Shown in pieces: positions 57,060-64,000 of a DNA stretch of 64,000 nucleotides; the stretch's first letter is position 1; every line of letters begins with the position of its first letter. The position numbers were made by a program, and so were the translations under genes. Source of the stretch: Lycorma delicatula (lineage: Eukaryota > Arthropoda > Insecta > Hemiptera > Fulgoridae); NCBI RefSeq assembly GCF_047948215.1, contig NC_134460.1:13327501-13391500 (forward strand), in the 5' to 3' direction. The notes beneath the pieces are model-generated. The model was not told where the DNA came from, did not search any database, and saw only the letters and a program-made list of their open reading frames with translations.

Positions 57060-57216
57060 TTGGGATCATCAGAAAAATATAACTTTCATGAAACCTTTCT
57101 TCAAAAATTATTATAAAAATAACTAATTTCCTGAAATTATTTGTATTTAAAAAAATATTTTATTGATTTATTGTTATAATTCAACATTAGATCAATATAA
57201 AACTTCAATCCTGATC

Positions 57217-57440
57217 TCTTAGGGGAAAACACCTGACTTACGTTCCTAGCCCTGATGGGCTTAACCGGAGGTCGTCTTTAAGACTCTTCTAAACCTGATA
57301 ACACTTTACCGCATCAGTTGGCCTCTGTCAGGATGCCAACGGAAGAAACCCGCCTTGTGCCGCCTCACCACTCCCTCTGTTTCTAGTCCTGATGGGTTTT
57401 ACCGGAGGTCGTCTTTTAGACCCTCTAAACTTAGTAACGC
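57217..57440. repeat. Dispersed repeat, partly tandem; also at 6.3 kb
   Basis: Blocks CCTGATGGGYTTWACCGGAG and GTCGTCTTTTAGACCCTCTA occur twice (near 57252 and 57389), about 137 bp apart. GGCCTCTGTCAGGATGCCAA lies between. The same blocks occur at 6345-6440. No coding potential. Possibly the untranslated part of an unidentified retroelement. Confidence 0.6.
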
Positions 57441-59599
57441 TATTATATTTAATATTTAGTAAGAATGAATAATATTGTTTCATTGTATTTCGATGATATA
57501 CGCATTGGAGTCGTTAATGTTAAAAAAAAAAAATACAGCAGCGCTCAAATCTTAAAGTGCTAGTTAGCTGCACGAACCGATGAAATACCTTGGTTGAGTA
57601 ACACGGTTAACAAAAATAACTCGATACGCAACATTAAAATGGTTTTAGTAACAGATAAACAGCAAATCATGCTTTAAAATTATTGTTTGGAATTAACCAT
57701 CAGTATCTGACAGTAATGTTGTTGGTTACTATAGAATTTTTATAGGCTGCATCAAAAGTGTTTATTAGATTACGTCGTTTTTTGTTTTAACATCGGTTTC
57801 GTGAGACGTGTTGAAATTAATCTTATGGACAACGTTTACTTGAGTGAAATTTCTATTTATATTTCAACTTTAAATTTCAAACTAAATTCTTTTAAGATAA
57901 TTATATCATCCATTACTGTAAAAACAACGTTCCTGTTTTAATGGCTTTTAAATGACTTTTACTCTATCTCTTCTACCCATTTACTAATCGAATTGGTTTC
58001 TAAAATAAGTCGGAATGTAATTTGAAAATAGAATATTCTTATAAGAAAAAAAATTCATTTTTTTTTTTTATTTATTGGTTAACTGTAATTTAATCTATTT
58101 GATTTATTTCATCACTTCAAAATAATTAAGCTAAACTAATCTTTTTTTTTTTTGTTTTTATGATTTGTCATTGATATTTTTCCGGCTGTTCAATACTCCC
58201 TCTCCCTTAAAACCAACTTTCATACTTCTCTCTCCATTTATAAGGGAGGTGTTTTATATATACAGATCATTTGTCTTTGAATGATTAACAAAATGTAATG
58301 AAAATTTGGTGCGATCGACGATGTATCTGGGTGATTTAACTATTAAATTTTTGAAGAAAAAAAACGCATAAGGATTAGGAAGTATATTGGAAAGTGGTTT
58401 CTATTTTTTTATGGAAATAATTCGTATGAAATTTTTTTGCTTTTCGAAAATAAATATCAATTAGAAATAAATATCTCTGAAAACATAATCCTTTTTTGGC
58501 TAAAGGCCTTTCTTATAAGCTACTCATCCCATCTAAAATGAAAAGAAACCTGCGTAAAAGCCTTTGGCTAATTGAATCACGTCCATCAATTTACAAATAT
58601 GTTAACTATTTATGGCATTAATTGAGAAATTTATTGTAAATATTCTATGGCATTTTTATTTGAAAAATCAATTTTATAGTATAAAATTAGTGGTATAATA
58701 CTCGTTTTTGTTAATTTACAGAACCTAAAAGAATTTAAATAATTAGTTATTTAATAAAAATAAACCGAAAATAAAATCTTTATCTTTGAAGAGGGAATGG
58801 CTTTTATGAACTGCGTGATGGGGAAAAAATGAGTTTTATATCGTATTAAATATTATTCTTTACTGAGTTATTCTTGAAAGCTTTAATTCATCTGAAATAA
58901 AATTTCATACGTTAAGTACTGTGTTTTTCGCGATAATAGAATTTTAGCGTTTCAGAATTTCCTAACTATGTTTAATATGAAAAAAGTAGTTATTAAGTAT
59001 AATTTAGAATAGAATTTTAAGTGTATTTTATCAACACTTTCGGTCCACACATCAATTTCAACTGTGTACAGAGGGTTACAAAAAAATTTGTATATGAAGG
59101 AACAGACAATATAACGATATCTTATGGTATTGTTTAGGTTAAAATATTTGTAAGGCAGAGAATTACGTAGCGTATTTTGTAAAAATAAATGTTTATCTTT
59201 CTCCTGCTGAATTGAAAAGTTTATATTACGCATTGTTTCACCGAAGAAATTGAGTTCATTGATTGGTTATCAGTCCCAGCCTTTCTTATGGCTCTAACGC
59301 ATGCACGAATAGAGCACTTCAGGTACAAGAGACGTGAAAGTTGGACTTACTATCTCTGAAAGTAATCATGTTATCTCTTCAACCAGTGGTGAATAAAATA
59401 GTGTATCTTGTACGACTCGATATAGCATTTAATGTATATTCGCATCAATGAAGAAGTGACAGGAGTCTGTTAATTTATCACATCTTCCTTGTAGTCTTGG
59501 CACGGGATGCTTAAGGATGGATTTATATATACGGAGAGTAAAGAATAAAATATCGAGGTTTTAAATGTATTTAATATCTCTTAATTTTGACTTGAATCA
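57441..59599. other. Spacer, nothing recognised
   Basis: About 2.1 kb of AT-rich sequence. The 93-codon minus frame at 58952-59233 is rich in N, K, Y and F, as expected for chance frames in AT-rich DNA. Confidence 0.5.
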
Positions 59600-60640
59600 A
59601 CATTGAATCACAAATAAATTGAAAGAGTAATTCTTAGTTTTTCCCTACTTTTTATCACGCTGTACACATCCAACCGATAGGAGAGTTCAATTAATATTTT
59701 AACTAGTGCGTCTAGAATAATGAAAGCGACATCTTCGAGCCTGTACCTGAAACCGGATAGACCTGTATATAGCGGTGGCATAAAAACATGGTCTTTTATA
59801 AAAACCTCAAAGGACAAAATTACTTGCGATCAGATCAGGTAGTCTAAGAGGCGACTTCAAACCAGCTCTTATCTTCAGGTCCACGCCGACCGAGTAAGGA
59901 GGCTCACTATCTTGTTGCCAAATAAAATTCTCATTCTCACAGTTCATCTTACAGTTGAGGAAACAGCCATGTACGCAGCATATCCAAATCATGAACTCCT
60001 GTTACGGTTGCTTTAGAGAAAAAGAATGGCCCGTAAATCTCCGTTGGATATCGCAATAGAAAAATTAAATTTTGGATAGTCCCTTTCGTATAATAACAGC
60101 CGATGGAGATTTTCTGAGCCCCAGACACAAACATTATGCGCGTTTCTTTTACATTGAGATAAATGTTGACTCATCAAGAAACACAACACGATCAAGAAAG
60201 TCGTCGTGGTTTTGCAACATTTCGATCGCGAATTCGGCAGGTACAGCGTAATCGGTAGGCTTCAAAACCTGTAACAGCTGTAAACGGTACGGATGCATAT
60301 GTTAGGATTTCCTTAAATTATTCCACATTCATCAATAGTTCGCAGCCTTTCTGACAAATATTTTTAGACACAGGAAAGACTGCTTGACACGTTCAACATT
60401 TTCTTCAGACACACTTCGTTGTCTCGTATTCTTTCTTTTATACAGCTATCAGTTATGGAAGTTTTAAACCGATTATGAAATCGACAACGTTATTAATATT
60501 CACTTGGAAGATCGCAATTATACTTTCTACGGAACGCATATTGAACTGCAACTACAAATTCACATTTAACCAACTGCAAAATATAGAGGACGTTTTGTTC
60601 ATGAGTTCCCATCTTTGCTAATGACGCTGTCAAGCGGAAT
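59600..60640 (-). pseudogene. DUF4817-type mariner-like transposase, decayed
   Basis: Minus-strand pieces in several frames follow a transposase group found widely in insects and often annotated with an N-terminal DUF4817 domain. They are RQRSVSEENVERVKQSF near 60420, LLQVLKPTDYAVPAEFAIEM near 60260, HDDFLDRVVFLDESTF near 60190 (first catalytic aspartate), VWGSENLHRLL near 60110, YGPFFFSKATVTGVHDLDML near 60010, FIWQQDSEPPYS near 59915 (second aspartate), and KDHVFMPPLYTGLSGFRYRL in frame 59608-59817, ending ELSYRLDVYSVIK. The order and spacing match the family. Frame changes and stops make it dead. The N-terminal domain is nearly unreadable, and terminal repeats were not found. Confidence 0.75.
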
Positions 60641-60762
60641 GAAGAGGAATCAATCTACGGCTGTACGTGCAATTTAAGCTGTCCTTTTTTTTCTTCTTTG
60701 ATTCTAGCCTTAAATCGACACTATAAATATCATCCAAAAAATACAACAGGTTGAAATCCCTA

Positions 60763-60906
60763 ATCCACCGGGTTGGTCTAGTGGTGAACGCCTCTTCCTT
60801 AATCAGCTGATTTGGTAATCGAGAGTTCCAGCGTTCAAGTCTTAGTAAAGTCAATTATTTTTATACGGATTTGAATACTAGATCGTGGGTACCGGTGTTC
60901 TTTGGT
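60763..60906 (+). mobile_element. SINE-B copy, left part (split)
   Basis: The head CCACCGGGTTGGTCTAGTGG, AATCAGCTGATTTGGTAATC, the GTTCAAGTCTTAG region and GAATACTAGATCGTGGGTAC match the 49.5 kb SINE-B. The copy stops at GTTCTTTGGT, where an R1-like LINE is inserted, and resumes at 62037. The outer flanks TTGAAATCCCTA (60751-60762) and TTAAAATCTCTA (62193-62204) form a 12-bp duplication with two differences. Confidence 0.88.
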
Positions 60907-62036
60907 TGTTTTTTTTTCCTCCCTACTCTCCCCGACCGGATATCCAATTAAGTATACTCAGTCGGGGAGAGTGTCCTTTTACTCTCAAAGGAGGCGTCCC
61001 CCACCCGCCGTGTATACGTCCGGCACGGCAGGTTGGCCTCCCCGGTCTCGGATCTTTTGTTTTACATTGCCTGCCTCTAATCCCCCGCTTTAGAGCCAAG
61101 GTCCGGCTATGCCGTCCCCCAGCGCCTCAGCAGGGAACCGGGACTCGGTCTTTACGCCTTTGGCTTCTAATCGACAGCGCCGACCCCACAAAGAGCCTAG
61201 GCTCCCGCAGGGACGACCCCGCCGACCGGGACTTGGTCTTTTATTTTAACCCAAACTCAAACTCCCCTGGAGTTCACCCCCTTCTCAGGTACCCGCACAC
61301 CAAGGCGTACAGGCCCTCCATGGAGTGACTGTCCGCCCTACCCTACTGTTTATACTCCCATTCTTCTGTCTTCATCCTCTTTGGCCCGCAGGACCTCCCT
61401 GGCGAACCTGCGGAACCATTCCCAGTTCTCATTGTTGTACCCCGACCAGTTTATGAGATTTTCTGGTGTAAGACCATTAATTACTATTTGACCTCTGTTA
61501 ACGGCCCATCTTGGACATATGAACAACGTATGTTCGGCATCGTCGTTCTCTGGACAATAGATGCACTGCGGGGTGGCTCTCTTCCCGATCCTATACAGAT
61601 ATTGACCGAAAGAGCCGTGCCCCGTCAGTAATTGTGTCATGTAAAAATTGACGTCTCCGAGTCTATTGTTATTCCAGGTTTTAATATTAGGGATAAGGCG
61701 TCTGGTCCATTCTCCCACTCTGGACCCTGCCCACTCTTCTTGCCATTCTTGTTCTATAATCCCTTCCATCTCTTCTTTCGACATACCGCTGTGTCTGAGG
61801 GTTCTGGCTTTTATCTGAAGGTCTATGGGTAGGACCCCGGTCAGTACGCACAGCGCGTAATACGATACCGTACAGTAACTAGCAGCTACACGCAGCAATG
61901 CCAGTCTATGGACACTTCTCAACTTCTTTTTATTTCGCTGTATGTTCATTGCCACCCCCCATATGGGAGCCGCATACAGTACCGCCGATGTGATAGCCGC
62001 GGTTATCAATCTTCGAATAACCATTTTAGGTGTGCC
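60907..62036 (-). mobile_element. R1-like LINE, 5'-truncated, inside SINE-B
   Basis: A GC-rich minus-strand insertion of about 1.13 kb: the C-terminal ORF part to 61350, a 440-bp 3' untranslated region, the 12-bp stem-loop at 60925-60972, and poly-A toward 60907. A 10-bp repeat GTTCTTTGGT (60897-60906 and 62037-62046) is the target duplication. The 3' region matches 40.6-41.19 kb almost base for base on the opposite strand. Confidence 0.9.
61350..62036 (-). pseudogene. R1-like reverse transcriptase C-terminal part
   Basis: The open frame reaches from about 62069 to 61350, but only from about 62036 is it LINE sequence. The first 11 codons are read from the SINE, so the apparent Met is accidental. 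The polymerase core is missing. What remains are the post-RT region (VIRRLITAAITSAVLYAAPI, LLRVAASYCTVSYYALCVL), a MTQLLTGHGSFGQYLY block, and the finger CIYCPENDDAEHTLFICPRW (C-x2-C-x7-H-x4-C). The TAA stop at 61350 looks natural. These features are typical of R1-clade and related LINEs. Confidence 0.82.
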
Positions 62037-62192
62037 GTTCTTTGGTGGTTGGGTTTTAATTAACCACACATCTCAGGAACGGTCGAACTGAGATTGTACA
62101 AGACTATACTTCATTAAACTCATACAGATCATCCACTGAACTAATATCTGAACGGTAATTCCCGTAGGCTAAACAGGAAAAAGGGAAAAATA
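62037..62192 (+). mobile_element. SINE-B copy, right part (split)
   Basis: Resumes with GTTCTTTGGTGGTTGGG and continues TTAATTAACCACACATCTCA, GAACGGTCGAACTGAGATTG, to GGCTAAACAGGAAAAAGGG. It completes the SINE begun at 60763. Confidence 0.88.
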
Positions 62193-62204
62193 TTAAAATC
62201 TCTA

Positions 62205-62704
62205 TATATTTTTTTTGTACACCAGTGTTTTATGACTTACTTCACTAATTAAAATTGTCTACAACTGTTACGATTGATAGTTAACATACATAAACATTTA
62301 TCAGATTGTTTTTATGAAGTTCTGATTTCCAGTGAATTTGTTGTAACGTTTGATTGCATTACTTTCTGTTGGTAAATAATCTTGTAGTTAATCGCTATTT
62401 AAGTATCGTGGTGAACCGGCAATCTTTTTAAATTAATCTTCCACTTAGCATCTATATAACTGTAACCTTATTTATTAAAGATCGAGAAATGAATTGTGGG
62501 AATATTCTTTAATAACATTTCTCGTTCCTATTTGTCTTTAGTACCTTAATTGTTCAGTTTAAATTTTTTTTCTTTTTGACTTTTTTATTATTTTTTATCA
62601 ATTTATTCATGTAATTAAAGGTAATAAACCCGATTAAATTTACCGATGATGATTTTTTTTAATTCTAATTTAAATTTTAAAAAAAAATCTGTTAGAATTT
62701 TTTT
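62205..62704. other. Spacer, nothing recognised
   Basis: AT-rich intergenic sequence. No gene-like signal. Confidence 0.5.
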
Positions 62705-62790
62705 TTGTGAATAATACGAAACCAAAGTAGGATTCGAAACCAAGACCTTCCGAATGAAAGACAGAGACGGTATTATTAGACTATTGAAAT
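62705..62790 (-). mobile_element. SINE-A relic
   Basis: Contains GTAGGATTCGAAACCAAGACCTTCCGAATGAAAG-like text in plus orientation (B box and the CTTTCATTCGGAAGG block on the minus strand). It matches the head of SINE-A with several differences. The rest of the element is unreadable. Confidence 0.55.
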
Positions 62791-63654
62791 ATCGAATTAA
62801 ATTAATAACGAATATTTTATATTAACAGGTTTTATGAAGTGATTTTATTTATAAACGTTTTATTAATAGCATATTTGACGATTTTCTGTTATTATAAAGG
62901 ATAACCTAATATCCATTATTATTTTTTCTTTATTTAAATCCTATTAAAATCCATTTATATGATGAAGGTTCTTTAAAATAGGGTCGATGTAATATATTCA
63001 ATTCCCTGAAGCCATTGCTACAGTTCAATTGTTATTCTATTCCAAACAAGAATGTCGTTTCGCATAACGATTGAAAATTGTAATCTTTTCTTTTTCAGTT
63101 ATGTATTCCCATTTCCCGTTTTCTTTTAGTTTTATCATCTATCTATTAAAAAACGTTTATCGGCTTAATTTTTATATATAAAATAGAATTTTTATTTATA
63201 AATGTTCGATTCTTTTTTTTAGTTCATAATAAAGTAAAATAAATTTATTACACGAGTAAGAAAATTTCTGAGTAAAACACATTTTTAAATCGATAATGGC
63301 AACGAAACTTGGCAAGATCTTAACACGCTTGAGTGTTGAGTAGGTAAATATCTTTTCTTTTCTCTAGGGTAAAAGTTTCTATCTTTAAGTAAATTCCTTT
63401 CTGTTTTTATACTTTTTACTTCCGTAGTTATTCCACGCTTTAAATAAAATCTATAATTTCATTGACGTTTATACGGTTGATTATATTTTATATGATTTTG
63501 CGACGATTTCTGTTAATTTTTTTTTTAATTCATGTTAAAAAAAACCCCTTTATGAATGAATATAAAAATCTCATTTCTCGAATGGATGTTATTTTAATTG
63601 CTTTTATAGCTAAATGTTAGAAAATTATGTAATAATCTTTGCTATTTTTAAATA
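62791..63654. other. Spacer, nothing recognised
   Basis: AT-rich intergenic sequence without a recognisable feature. Confidence 0.5.
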
Positions 63655-63693
63655 CTAGCAGACCCGGCAATGCTTCGCTATTGCTAGATTTGA

Positions 63694-63736
<43 letters not shown>
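63694..63736. repeat. (TA)n microsatellite
   Basis: About 20 uninterrupted TA repeats, the longest such run in the window. Confidence 0.92.
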
Positions 63737-63741
<5 letters not shown>

Positions 63742-63807
63742 GTGAACACAATTGAAAGTTTGATAAAACATTAAAACTAAATGAACATTACGGAACTTCA
63801 CAAATTT

Positions 63808-64000
63808 TAACCTTTTCCTTTTACCCTTTCTCCTTCTTCCCCTTTTCCCTTTCCTTTTCCCCATTTCCCTTTTCTTCCCCCATTTCTCTTTACCGTTTTC
63901 TTCTTTCTCCTTTCCCCTTTCCATTTAATTTCCCCGTTCTCTCCTTTTTTCTTTTTTCCATTTTTCCCCTCTTCTGTTTTTACCTTCTTCCCTTTTACCT
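63808..64000. repeat. Pyrimidine-rich tract
   Basis: Nearly 200 bases of C and T runs (CCTTTT, CCCTTT words) with few purines, reaching the window end. It is simple sequence. Such tracts can form triplex DNA, but no role is implied. Confidence 0.85.

Larger units (their letters stand above)
63655..64000 (-). mobile_element. Helitron 3' end, continues past the window
   Basis: On the minus strand the text ends ...GCAATAGCGAAGCATTGC, then CGGGTCTG, then CTAG (63658-63655) followed by T. A hairpin with 5-bp arms GCAAT/ATTGC has the loop GCTTCGCT (plus orientation), the same 8 bases as the loop in the 50.2 kb Helitron. The element would extend to higher coordinates. It contains a TA microsatellite and a pyrimidine-rich tract. 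The frame at 63655-63924 is low-complexity, not a gene. The 5' terminus is outside the window. Confidence 0.6.

Noticed and set aside
60885..61328. 147-codon plus-strand frame in a GC-rich segment
   Set aside because: Lies antisense to the 3' untranslated region of the R1-like LINE and starts inside a SINE. Composition is explained by GC content.
63655..63924. 89-codon frame rich in K, E, G and R
   Set aside because: Reading of a pyrimidine-rich tract and a TA microsatellite. Low-complexity, not a protein gene.
1..64000. A new defence, toxin-antitoxin, gene-cluster or viral system
   Set aside because: Every coding signal that could be identified belongs to transposable elements. No cluster of co-oriented non-transposon genes exists in the window.

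Overview
The window looks like transposon-rich intergenic DNA of a large, AT-rich insect genome. A hemipteran is a reasonable guess, but that is inference from the mobile-element mix and not from any host gene. I found no host gene with recognisable exons, no CRISPR array, no bacterial-type operon and no genuine tRNA or rRNA. The tRNA-like segments present are heads of SINEs.

The dominant feature is one non-LTR retrotransposon family, called LINE-1f here. It encodes an APE-type endonuclease plus reverse transcriptase in one ORF, resembling RTE or 'craniofacial development protein 2-like' proteins. Ten copies occupy about 12 kb. All keep the same 3' end (a TGACTGAAGAC motif plus poly-A) and differ in 5' truncation: 4866-6241(-), 7593-7879(+), 13365-15092(+), 16465-17091(+), 19761-19963(+), 26230-27707(-), 35437-38715(-), 38793-39225(+), 42601-44206(-), 55751-57059(-). 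The copy at 35437-38715 appears full-length, with an uninterrupted 994-codon ORF, a 5' UTR and a perfect 11-bp target-site duplication. Four others have recognisable 10-12 bp duplications.

A second, R1-like LINE family with a CX2C...HX4C finger at the protein end is present at 9371-9528(-), 23185-24345(+), 40519-41189(+) and 60907-62036(-). Its 3' ends share a stem-loop whose stems vary while the loop is conserved. A third, RTE-like family lies at 31719-33160(-), and a jockey-like fragment at 15308-15544(-).

DNA transposons are all decayed. There are mariner-type transposase pseudogenes at 3630-4300(-), 8807-10027(-), 24980-25740(+) and 40240-41795(+, split by a LINE), and a DUF4817-type mariner-like transposase at 59600-60640(-). 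An internally deleted Helitron at 50235-51712(-) has both termini, A|TC...CTAG|T. A related Helitron 5' end is at 53381 and a Helitron 3' end at 63655. Two tRNA-derived SINE families (SINE-A about 165 bp, SINE-B about 340 bp) are scattered, several nested in or beside other elements. A frameshifted copy of an uncharacterised multicopy arthropod protein family lies at 11290-12718(-).

The elements do not form a shared pathway. The window records layered insertions (LINE into mariner, LINE into SINE, SINE beside SINE at one target) plus local tandem duplications at 34181-34579 and 47597-47889. The spacers are AT-rich with short low-complexity runs.
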